64,000 bases of DNA from Armigeres subalbatus (lineage: Eukaryota; Arthropoda; Insecta; Diptera; Culicidae): assembly GCF_024139115.2 (NCBI RefSeq), contig NC_085139.1:71901203-71965202 (forward strand), given 5' to 3'. Position numbers and translations under genes: made by a program. Under the pieces are notes generated by a model that saw nothing but the letters and a program-made list of their open reading frames with translations, made no database searches and had not been told where the DNA came from. Shown here in pieces: positions 45,741-55,075 of the stretch (position 1 is the first letter of the stretch; every line of letters begins with the position of its first letter).

Positions 45741-45901
45741 CGCAAAAATGTTGATTTTGAAAAAAAAAACCAGCTCTTATCATGTCATTTGCACATGCAT
45801 GAAAGTAAGGGGCGCCCAATAACGATTTCGCTAAGGGCGCTGGGAGTCCACGCTACGGCTCTGCTCAGGATACAAAACGTCGTCAATCAATCTCTGAAAA
45901 C

Positions 45902-46240
45902 TTAATTTGTTGTTGCAAAAGCTGGCACATTTGATTTCAAGTTTATTGCACCTACAATGGCCAGCCAGCAACAATGGCCTTCACTGATGTATATGGTTAC
46001 TTGGAGTCTTGGTTTCCGCTTGAATTTCCTGGAGAGTGTCGAAAGCTTGTGTTCTTTCTTCAGCAACTTGTTATCTTTGTACCGCTTGCAGAGAATGTCA
46101 TAAGCAATCTGGTAATTCGCACTGGTTATCTTCGAAAAGTCTCCCAGACCCGTTGGCTCTCCCTGAGGACACTCCATCGGATAATGAAACTTCTCCACCT
46201 CTGGCAAGTCATTTCTCCAATAAATCAGTGGAGTGAACAA
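45902..46240 (-). pseudogene. BEL/Pao-type Gag fragment (DUF1759-like)
   Basis: A minus-strand frame whose first 65 residues hold V-E-K-F-H-Y, S-A-N-Y-Q-I-A-Y-D-I-L-C-K-R-Y and K-D-N-K-L-L-K-K-E-H. These are the conserved blocks of the Gag domain of BEL/Pao retrotransposons, which packages element RNA. The domain is cut short and its downstream residues are not typical, so this is a remnant. The coiled-coil remnant at 47056-47642 lies on the same strand at the expected N-terminal side. It starts 31 bp outside the hAT-like element. Confidence 0.7.
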
Positions 46241-46296
46241 ATCCCAGAATAAAATTAATAAGCTCTTTTAGTGGAATGTCTCCACCTGTCATAAGA

Positions 46297-46375
46297 CGAA
46301 ATCCGCATCTGTAAAAATTACAACGTGGTGGAATTAAACGGAATAGTACTGAGCTCGTCTCATGACAAGTGAAGT
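46297..46375. repeat. Dispersed repeat shared with 33735-33832
   Basis: Shares CGCATCTGT, ACGTGGTGGAATTAAA and GCTCGTCTCATGACAAGTG with the copy at 33.7 kb, in the same orientation. Confidence 0.6.
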
Positions 46376-46650
46376 TCCGGAAGCTTATCTACTCATAAAT
46401 TTCTAAAAGCGAAGATGAATATCCCTATTGCTGGTCCGATGAGGATTTGGAAAGGTTTTGATTGAGTTGACCCTGATCCAAGGCAATTAACCTAACGTAG
46501 CTGAAATCAGGCAGAAATCTGAAGCCAAGGTTGGAGTGGCCTGTGAAGTATATGAAAGTCTTCTCTCTTCTGCTCGATCGATGGCTGTACGTTGCCAACC
46601 ACACAGTCTACGGAGGGTCTGTAAATCGTCCTTCACCTGATAGATCCACC

Positions 46651-46773
46651 TTACACTTATATCAAACAACGAAATACTATCGGAATGTTTGGGTCCGCCT
46701 CTCGTATTCACGCATATCTCTGTGGACTTGTCTAGCCTAACATTCCAAACGGTCCTATTAGGATACCACATCC
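46651..46773. repeat. Dispersed repeat shared with 48817-48945
   Basis: About 120 bp (TTACACTTATATCAAACAAC to TATTAGGATACCACA) recurs 2.2 kb away in the same orientation with roughly 90 percent identity by eye. The minus-strand frames V-W-Y-P-N-R and W-N-V-R-L-D are preserved in both, suggesting descent from coding sequence, but I cannot name it. Confidence 0.75.
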
Positions 46774-47055
46774 TCCCTTTACGGAAAATGTTGACATGCC
46801 TTTCTTACTGTCATTTGCTAGTTTGTATCTTATCGATCTTTTGTCTAGTTTGTATCTTATCTGATCTCCCATCCTAGCTATCGGCGTCTGAACATGCTTT
46901 TACAATATTGTAATATTGATATAATATATATAATTGTAATATTTATTCGTATCTTGATTTGCTTCAATTTGTGCAAATTTGAAACCACTTACTGGAGCCG
47001 CTTGTGGATGACTACTCAAGGCTGAGCCTTGTGGGGTTGATTGAGGACAGTGTTT

Positions 47056-47642
47056 CTACTGTTCTTCCATCGACTGCTGCCCGCAGTTAAATCGCAGTGA
47101 CTCGTCAACTGCTGCCCGCAGCTGCGCAGTCAGATTCCACTCCTTCGCCAAGAAACTTTGGCTCTCCTCGTCTCGCTTCACCTGCTCTTCGCCATACTTT
47201 CGTTCGAAAACCTTCAGTCGGTTGACCAGGTCGAGTTCGCGTTTCCTCCTTACGTCGTTTTCCTTCTGAGAGTATTTCCCATTAGCTTGGGGAAGATCTT
47301 CAGGGTCGTGCCTTCGCAGTGAGAGCGACCTCAGCATTTTTCGCATCAGCTTCGTCTTGTTGGCGAAGAAGCCCAGTACTGCAAGTACTACTTTTCTCGC
47401 TCAAGCTTCTCGTTCATCGTCTTCTCGACGAACGATTTCTTTATTCGCAGCCTTTCTGCTTCAAACTTTTCCCGTGAGCACCTTTTATCTTCCAGTTTTT
47501 GGAGTTCCCGGGCAATCTTGGCTCGCCGAGCGCTTAAAGTACTGGAATCAACAATCACAAAGCTACCAGGAGGCACCCGCGGACTGTGGTTTGGTCCACA
47601 CTCGCGTACGATAAATGAAACTAAATCTTGCAGCTTCCGCAT
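47056..47642 (-). pseudogene. Coiled-coil region, probable BEL/Pao Gag N-terminus, frameshifted
   Basis: Two minus-strand open segments (47642-47388 and 47346-47056) in different frames. Both are rich in K, R and E with heptad-like spacing (for example R-E-K-F-E-A-E-R-L-R and R-L-K-V-F-E-R-K-Y-G). This composition is usual for the N-terminal coiled coil of insect BEL/Pao Gag proteins. The link to the Gag domain at 45902-46240 rests on strand and order. Other coiled-coil proteins are possible. Confidence 0.35.
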
Positions 47643-48029
47643 TGGACCAACTACAGTTCAGCTTTGTTGGGACGCCTACATAACCACACAATCGACATTA
47701 TCTCCGTGCTCGAGATCAATATACAAAGGCTTAAAGTCACCCTACTCCTCTTACTGTGGTACCACAGTCGTCGCTTGAGTGCCACTACTAAGGCGGGAGC
47801 TGGATCCAGCCGTATCCTGAGCTGCTCGGGTTTCGGACAGAGTCTGCCGAACGAAAGATCTCCGCATCTTGGTAACGATTCTTTGAGAATGTTACGGGGT
47901 TGAACTTTTCGGAGTTCGTTGAAGCAAATATACACCTTTGTTCCCGATGTGATTAGCTCAAAGAATCGGTCTCGTTACTAAAGGTTTACTTATTTTGCAT
48001 TGGGATTCAACATCTCAACTGAAATCAAT

Positions 48030-48510
48030 GCTTGGCAATGAGCTTATTAAACTCTACGCAAGCTGCATATAAGTTTACAAAAAATATATTGGCTATGAGC
48101 TTTACTCAGCGCAATACATGGACTGGAATTGGGCTTTTTCTGTCTCTCCCGCTTGGTAATGAGCTAAAACTCTACGCAAGCATTTTGTTTTTCTCGAAAT
48201 TTCGCAGTGGCCATGAGCTTTACTCGGCGCAATGCTTCTACGTCTTATTCTGCCCCTTCGACACAATGCATATACCGATTTGTCCCGATTTACTGCTTGG
48301 CAATGAGCTGGAACTCTACGCAAGCATTTATTTTTCCAAAATTTTGCTTTGGCCATGAGCTTCACTCGACGCAATGCATATATTGGCTTGATCCGTTATA
48401 CTGCTTGGCAATGGGCTAAAACCCTATGCAAGCTAGATTTCTGTCTACATTGTATTGGCCATGAGCTTTACTCGACGCAATACGGTTCCTATTTTCTCCA
48501 ACATTAACCA
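48030..48510. repeat. Tandem repeat, four copies of 108-144 bp
   Basis: GCTTGGCAATGAGCT-type starts at 48032, 48151, 48295 and 48403. Each is followed by CTCTACGCAAGC and then GGCCATGAGCTTTACTCG. Copy length varies through internal gaps. The ORFs across it are by-products. Confidence 0.85.
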
Positions 48511-48816
48511 TGGACTTCATCCGGTGTAATGTGAAATTTTGCACGCAACTAATTTTTGTTTACATTTCTGGCTATTCACACATTCTCGCGCATTCTGTCC
48601 ACTTTCTTACCTTTATATTCATGCACATTGCTTACGACTCTCATCGCGTTATCTTTCCGTGTCACACGTTTTGTGAAAACCTCATACTTTTGTCAACTCT
48701 CGAATCCAACCTGCATTCCTTCTTAAAATATTGATACTTACAAGACATTCATCTTCATCTTCACAATTACACAATGAACATCATCATGGCAGGATCGCCA
48801 ATGTGACATCCTGACA

Positions 48817-48945
48817 CTTACACTTATATCAAACAACGAAACACTACCGAAATGTTTGGGTCCGCTTCTCGTATTCACGCATATCTGACATCTCCGTGGA
48901 CTGTCTAGTCTAACATTCCAAACGCTCCTATTAGGATACCACACC
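48817..48945. repeat. Dispersed repeat, second copy of 46651-46773
   Basis: Matches the copy at 46.7 kb with one small insertion (CTGACATCTC near 48884) and scattered substitutions. Confidence 0.75.
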
Positions 48946-49129
48946 ACCTTGCTCGCTGCGCACCTCGCCTTTTTGTGCCGTGCTTGTACGGTCCTAACAG
49001 TTGATGTCTTCATCGACATACGTGATTGAGTACGCATTTGCAGGCGATCATACTCAATCCTACCGAGGTGGCCCAACGGACGACGGCAAATAAAAGTGCG
49101 TCCAGGTGTGTCTCCGAAGACGACCAATA

Positions 49130-49201
49130 GGATCGAACCCAGCCACCTTCAGCATGCTCTTGCTTTGAAGCCGCGCATCTTACCGCACAACTAGGGAGGA
49201 T
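49130..49201 (-). mobile_element. SINE fragment (tRNA-like head of the Feilai type)
   Basis: AGGATCGAACCCAGCCACC through TTGCTTTGAAGCCGCGC and CTTACCGCACAACTAGGGAG matches the tRNA head of the element at 6861-7171. Only the head is present, inside the reverse transcriptase remnant. Confidence 0.75.
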
Positions 49202-49496
49202 CTCGTTCATAATGACCAAAAATAAAGTGACCACCAAAACCGACCTTTGGGGAACGCTAGCTTCCTCCTGGTAGATTTCGGAAGACTGTTGTACGATGAC
49301 AACTTTAAATGGTCGCCCAAGAAAATTCCAGTATGTTGCATGAGAATCCCCATTCACTGTGTTGCTTCAAAACTTGCGGTGTCCAGGATCGATTGAACGC
49401 CTCTGAGATGTCAATGGATACCAAATAAGCGAGTTCACCCTTCTCAAAGGCATTCTATAGGACGTCTCTTAGCCCGGTAAAGCATTGCTCTTCCAG

Positions 49497-49705
49497 AGAA
49501 AACTTTCCACTTTCCGGCTCAATTTATAAACTACCGCAGCTGTCACTTAGTACCTTTTCTTTGCTGTTTTGCATGGCATTCTACGATGACAACATCAAAA
49601 ATCGGGTTTTTGTTTCAGTTTTTCGAATATTTTCAGGTTTGCGGTAGAACTTTGACAGCTGCGGTAAAACTTTGCGGAATCCGCAAAGTGGAAAACTTTG
49701 AAAAG
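49497..49705. mobile_element. MITE inside the reverse transcriptase remnant
   Basis: Left AAACTTTCCACTTTCCGG and right GCGGAATCCGCAAAGTGG are inverted relatives. ACCGCAGCTGTCA occurs near both ends in inverted orientation (49533 and complement near 49650). The target duplication is unresolved. Confidence 0.6.
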
Positions 49706-50479
49706 ATCCGCAATAAATCCTGGTTCCGTACGTAAGACGGTAGGATTGGTTTTGGAAGCCGAATCTTCCGCCGGCCTCCAGTTCCTCGCGTAGACGACTA
49801 GCCTCTCGATAACCTTAGAGACGCAGGAGGTGAGCGTAATAGGCTTGGTTTGGTATGACGTGGCTGAGCCGCCATTCGTCTGGAAAGATTTGGTCCCACC
49901 AAGCTTGGTTGACCAAATCCAGGAATAAGGCTATTCGGGAAGGGGAAGGTTTTTGATAATCAAGTACCCTATTCCATCTGAACCAGAGGACTTCCCGATA
50001 CTCCTGACGAGGGCAAATGACAGCTCAGTGACAGAGAAAGACTAGTTGAATGAGGAATTCGACAAGTCCGGTGGGACTAGGACGTTCTCGAAGGAACAGG
50101 ATCTGACGGTTCGTCTCTGGAGCTCGGTTGTGTACCCACTTCCCATGACGAGGCAAAATACTCCCCAAGCGCGATGACAATACTCCCCAGGTGCGATCTT
50201 CAACCTCAAGGTGAGTGGGGAATAAACTGAGCTTGCCACTGGGAGCGTTTACTTTCCCCAAGTTAGACAGCGGGTTAGACCGAGTTGACGGAGTCGACAA
50301 AGTCCTTCCATTGCTTTCTCTTGGCTTCTTGGATGACGGCACGGCACTCGTAATGTTTTTCTCTGCATATACGCATTAACATTTCATGGATAACATATGG
50401 CGGAAAGTCTCCTAAGGAATCTGAGAACCGAGCCGTTTGTTTAGTCCGTCCAACTATCGCTAGATTCATTTCTTATTGG

Positions 50480-52750
50480 ATGTTTTTTCAAGCCTTGTTT
50501 CCATAATTTTCGCGTTGAATCAACCTAAGAGAAGCAGAAAACATCCCTCATCGATTCCCAAAGTAAAAATAAAAACTTAACCGATACAGTGGAAAGTGGA
50601 AATAATCAAATTTAACTCGGTCCAGTGTTCCAGCGATTTGATTTATCTTTTCATTTTTTTTAGAAATATGATACTGCTCTAATTTGCTGCTGACGGGAAT
50701 GAGTATTTTGATGACTTCATACGCACTAATGAAACTCAAATGTTGTCAAAACTTGCTAGTTTATGCTCTTATTTCCAGACACTCGAACTCCAAAGAAAAT
50801 CGATCGACAGAACGTTATTACTGCTCTTAGGGCCAATACGATGCCATTCGTGTGAACTAGTCCCCGTAGTCTCGTGTCGGTTATTCGCCATTCTTGTTTA
50901 TACATGCTTATGCACATTAGCTCATGTCGAACATTCCTCCGCACTCTTATCCCGGGCAAGTTCGCATTTGCACCAGTACTCGAAGTGGCTATGTTGTATA
51001 CCCTTAATAGCCTCATTTTATGGTACGCTTCTTAATGGGCATGTCTCGCTATGTCCCTACAAATCGACATGTTTGTTCGCATCTGTATGTCGAGTCGAAA
51101 TGTTTGCAGATGAGCATTCCCCCATTCTCCAAGATTTCTTCCACGTCTTCCCCAGAACGAGTATTAAAGTTAGTCATTGACGCAACGATGTCCCTTTGTG
51201 TACTTCAATTGGTTTGATGTTACGCTTGATAGTCTCATTTGGAGTAATCTTTTACGACCTTTTCTGTCGCAGACGCTGGAAGTTGGGTACATATCGTAGA
51301 ATAGAATAGCAAAGGATAGCCAACAGCTAATATAGTATTCATTTGGGCTGATGACCCCAAGATTAGTTGCAATTGTAGTTAAGATTTGTTACGATTTGGT
51401 AGATATAAGAACGGTGTACGTTTTATGATAACTCAGCTAGTAACACAACTTTTACTCTTATTGTACACAATACAAGTATTTCTAACGCAATGTGATGTAG
51501 CCATATAAGGATTGTTTGTTATTGTATTATTGTATGATACGCACATTTGAAAAAGTTTTTGGGACTGCAATATGTTTGATTTTTGATTCCATTTCGAAAA
51601 ATTTAGCAAGGGTAAACATCAGAAACAAAAATTTAGAAAGGTAAACCACCAACCACATCTATAGCCTCGTACGGTTGTCAGTAAATTGAAAGCTTCAAAC
51701 GAGTCAGATTACCACCTTGCTCTGAATTTAGTGCTTCTTAGAAAATTTATCTCCGGAAAAGAAGTTGAAAAGCATTTCCACCAAACAAATCCAACAATAA
51801 ATCTTCCAAAACAACAGTCCCGATTCCCTGAACTGTTGCGACCGAACGCCACGCGAAACACACCATTCGAGCATTCACGCTCAGACTTGTAGCGTCAACA
51901 GCTGGGGGGTAGACGGTAGAAAGCACACATCACCAGCACAGTAAATGGTCACTTTTGCAGATTCATTTGCAGTAAAATTAATATTAATAGAACCATTTTA
52001 GCGTATGGAAGCTTCGGGCCATCATCGCAAATAAATAAAGCAGCATCGCACTCGTTTACCCAAGACCAGGTGCTCCTCAAACATACTTCAGTTCCGGGCT
52101 CCGAAATAAATTTCGCTTGCGTGAATGTGCAGTACGCAATACGCATGCAGGTTGGTATGTCGATTCATCTGGTGGCGCGTTGATGCATAACTTGATACAG
52201 ATTTAATTTTTCATTCTCCATTACACCAAATGATGGTGCACCCTGGATTCTGTTACTTTTCTTCTCACTGGTTGGGAAAAGCATTGCAATTGCAGATATT
52301 CTTTACATTTACCAATAATATAGTTTTAATAAAAGATAACTTTAGTACTGAGTGTCAAATCAGAATCCAAAAATGGGGACTGTCATGAAATCATGTAAGA
52401 TTTTGAACGTCAATAGAGCCTTTTCCTATCGAAGGATTTTGGAGATTTTTATATAAATCGACTCGGAAACTCTCCAGCAAATTGTCAATTTCATTGAAAC
52501 TTTTGATTATTTACGATAAACTATTGAAAATTTTAATTTTTGTCGTACCCAGTAAAAATATTAGAATCAACCAATCCCGGTCAAGCATTCCCAACACAGA
52601 CATCAGAATGATGTAAGTTACGGGCCTTTTGGCCAACCGTTACATTTTCTTTGGGTATAGAAAGACCCGTGCTCCACGCGTCGTGCAGGGAAGAATGACC
52701 ATCTGTTGATGTTGACCGTGCAGTTTCTTTTCCTACCTACCGCTCCCCGA
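50480..52750. other. Intergenic, no gene recognised
   Basis: AT-rich in parts. The 146-codon plus-strand ORF at 50740-51180 and the others show no domain or consistent coding character. I see no repeat structure. Confidence 0.5.
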
Positions 52751-52756
52751 CCAGCT

Positions 52757-53189
52757 TGGGTTGAGATTGCCAGGTTTGTGCGACAATTAGATGCCGATGT
52801 ATCTTTAATGGAAATGGTGTACAAATCCTCGATAGATCTTTCGCTGTGTGTGAAGTTTGTTTCGATGCACCCAATGTAAGAGTCACTGGAGAAAAACATG
52901 GAACCACGAAAAATTCAGTACAGCAGCGGGATGTCAGTGGAAGTAAAGATGACGATTGCCGGTAGCAATGTTCGATACGTCCGAGTATTTGACTTGCCGC
53001 CGGGGTTGCCCAGCTGAAACAGTGTCTTCTGGAATACGGGAAAGTGGATCGTGTGATTCGGGAAAAATTCCCGCCAAATTTAGGTCTGGATCACATGTAC
53101 ACCGCGTGAGAGGCGTGTATATCGATGTGGAAAAGGAGATTCCAGATTCCATTCTAGAATGCGTCATGTTGCAGTTATCGAACGACTAG
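52757..53189 (+). pseudogene. Non-LTR retrotransposon ORF1 (Gag-like) fragment, broken
   Basis: One frame from 52757 reads W-V-E-I-A-R-F-V, then E-M-V-Y-K-S-S-I-D-L-S-L, an internal TAA near 52876-52878, M-T-I-A-G-S-N-V-R-Y-V-R-V-F-D-L-P-P-G and a stop near 53015. The next frame gives Y-G-K-V-D-R-V-I-R-E-K-F-P-P-N-L-G-L-D-H-M. A third gives V-R-G-V-Y-I-D-V-E-K-E-I-P. These blocks belong to the RNA-binding ORF1 protein of mosquito non-LTR elements, whose role is to coat element RNA. There are at least two frameshifts and one stop. The zinc-knuckle part is missing here; a matching C-terminal piece occurs at 58655-59144. Confidence 0.65.
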
Positions 53190-53214
53190 TGTATTGTCCG
53201 TAAGAAATTCTTGG

Positions 53215-53672
53215 GAAATTCCATTGGCTGAAAGCCGCATGTCCGAACTGGTAATTTGGCTGAAAAAGTCGTTTCTCTAACAGGTCGTTTGGCCGTTTGG
53301 TCCAAAAATGCCGTTTGGCCGATATGGTCGTTTGACAGAATGGGTCATTTCGACACCAACATTTCAAAACTGCTTTTATAAACAATAGCTTCTCACATCG
53401 CTGGTGGACTGATTTGTACCCACCCACGCAATCCAGAGCAATTGAATGAAAGAAGAGGATTCGCTGCTTCCCTCGGTGATGTTGGATTGCATGGGTGAGC
53501 TCAAATTAGCCCACCAGCGACATGAGAAGCTTTTGTTTACAAACGCAGTTTCGCCCTTATGAAATGTTGGTGCCGATTTGTCCGAAAATATCCTTTAGAC
53601 CAACAAGTCATACGGCCAAATGTCAACAACTGAATGGGTAATTTAGTCCAAAATATCCATCCGTTTGGCCTA
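53215..53672. repeat. GGCCGAA-type block 4, split by a foldback MITE
   Basis: Degenerate units at 53215-53350 and 53580-53672 (CGTTTGGCCGATATGGTC and similar), interrupted by the MITE at 53351-53575 and ended by the hAT MITE at 53681. Confidence 0.7.
53351..53575. mobile_element. 225-bp foldback MITE with arms of about 85 bp
   Basis: It opens CGACACCAACATTTC and closes with the complement of CGGCACCAACATTTC. The arms share TTGTAAACAA-like, AGCTTCTCA, TCGCTGGTGG and GCAATCCA blocks in inverted order. ATTT flanks both sides (53347-53350 and 53576-53579). No ORF of its own. Confidence 0.8.
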
Positions 53673-53680
53673 ATGACATT

Positions 53681-54073
53681 CAGTGTTGGGAAAAACTCAA
53701 AATCTCAAAACTCAAGAACGATTCAAATCACGCGTGAGTTGAAACGCACCCAACTCAGCACATAAAAATCATGGATGAGTTGAATCATCCATTTGAATCA
53801 TCGTAGGTTTTCTTTAGTTCTACTTCGTAAAATAACAGTAAATTAACGTTCAACACATAGCACAATGGATAATCTTGCGTGTGTAAACAATAAATTTCCC
53901 CCAAATTGATTATAAACACTTTTAAGAACGAAATGATTTTTTGGGAAATGAGTGAAATGATCCGTTTTAGCATGAAAAACTCAGGCGTGATGCATTATTT
54001 TAAAATCTCAAACGAGTTAGTTCGCGCAGGAGTGCTCAATGATTGAGTTTTATGAATGATTTTACCAACACTG
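53681..54073. mobile_element. 393-bp hAT MITE with 8-bp target duplication
   Basis: It begins CAGTGTTGGGAAAA and ends TTTTACCAACACTG. ATGACATT flanks it exactly (53673-53680 and 54074-54081), the 8-bp duplication of hAT transposons. Subterminal ACTCAA and TTGAGT words recur in both orientations. The interior is AT-rich with no transposase. It inserted into a GGCCGAA-type unit. Confidence 0.88.
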
Positions 54074-54184
54074 ATGACATTTACGATGCCTTTTGTCAAA
54101 CGACTGTTGAATAAAATTTCGTAACCTCTCAACTTTCAAGTCAATACTGACATTCAAGCCAAAAGCCAGCTAACCAAATCCCAT

Positions 54185-55075
54185 TAAGCCGAATTGAACG
54201 TTTTTCCGAAACTGTTATCAGGGCAAAAATGGTTTGACCAAAAGTGTATTTTTACCGAAAACGACATACAGCCGAAATCGACATTCAGCCGAACTGGTAT
54301 TTTGGCCGAAAAAATCGTTTAACCGAATAGCATTTGACCGAAAATGACGTTTGGTAGGAATGGTAATTTGGCCCGAAAATGTCCTTTCTGCAAAAAACCC
54401 CTTCTGGCCGAACGACATTTTCTGTCAAATGACCTATTCGGATAAACGTCTTTTTGGTAAAATTATCAATTCAGCCGAACGACACTTTTCAAGGAAGGTT
54501 GCAAAAAGGACCTTTAAGGGCCAAATGGCTCTTTCTGCCAAATGCATTTTTTTTACCAAACGTCATTTTTGGTATGATGATGATGTGTATTCGATCAAAC
54601 GACTTTTTCACCCGAACGGCATTTTCAGCCAAATGACCTGTTAGGGTAAACAACTTTTTGTAAGTCCGTCCAAATTTTCCTTTTGGCTGTACCTACACTG
54701 TAACACCTACACTGTACCTTTGGCTGTAACCTACATTTTTGTTTAAACCAGTTTTGATCTGATAACAGTTTCCGTGAATCGTTTTGCTAAATCGTACCTG
54801 GCTAGATGTCTTTTAGCCTAAAGTCCAGTATCGACTTAAAAATACAGAGGCCACGGAATTTTGTTCAATGGTCAATAGACAAAAATACCATTTCGCCAAA
54901 CAAGTGGCCATTTCTGACCATATTACCCGTTCAGTACGAAGGTTCAGTCATTGAAATTTGGCCGTATGACCCCGTTAGACCAAATGACATTTTTGGCCAA
55001 ATGGCCCATTCTATCAAAAATTATTTCTGCTAAATTGGCATTTTTAGCAACGGCTTTTTCGGCCAAATTACCAGC
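54185..55075. repeat. GGCCGAA-type block 5
   Basis: Highly diverged units (GGCCGAAAAAATCG, CATTTGACCGAAAATGAC, TTTGGCCAAATGACC) in mixed orientation, densest at 54290-54660 and again near 54960-55090. The small ORFs are by-products. Confidence 0.65.

Larger units (their letters stand above)
36722..45863. mobile_element. 9.1-kb hAT-like foldback element carrying a palindromic minisatellite
   Basis: The ends are CAGCACCGTAGCGTG (left) and the complement of CAGAGCCGTAGCGTG (right), 13 of 15 identical, opening with CAG as hAT termini do. An exact 8-bp target duplication CTCAGGAT lies at 36714-36721 and 45864-45871, the hAT length. Inward, arms at about 37917-38490 and 44385-45740 are inverted copies of each other. 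The right arm also holds a 156-bp tandem repeat. The middle (38508-44375) is a 24-bp minisatellite that reverses orientation at about 40230. No transposase ORF is visible, so it would be non-autonomous. An older MITE lies in the left part. Confidence 0.88.
48970..50470 (-). pseudogene. Non-LTR retrotransposon reverse transcriptase, heavily broken
   Basis: Minus-strand remnants follow the order of a Jockey/LOA-like ORF2. E-A-K-R-K-Q-W-K-D-F-V-D-S-V-N lies near 50280-50330, D-E-W-R-L-S-H-V-I-P near 49850-49885, and palm motif A (S-I-D-I-S-E-A-F-N) near 49400-49440. Next come S-V-P-Q-R-S-V-L (motif B region, usually G-V-P-Q-G-S) near 49230-49250 and V-R-W-A-T-S-V-G-L-S near 49045-49080. Several frame changes and stops occur. 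A MITE (49497-49705) and a SINE fragment (49130-49201) interrupt it, and the catalytic Y-A-D-D segment is missing at the SINE junction. It cannot encode an enzyme. The clade name is approximate. Confidence 0.7.

Noticed and set aside
50740..51180. 146-codon plus-strand ORF as a secreted or membrane protein
   Set aside because: Hydrophobic, cysteine-rich runs look like low-complexity translation; no domain, and overlapping ORFs exist in other frames.
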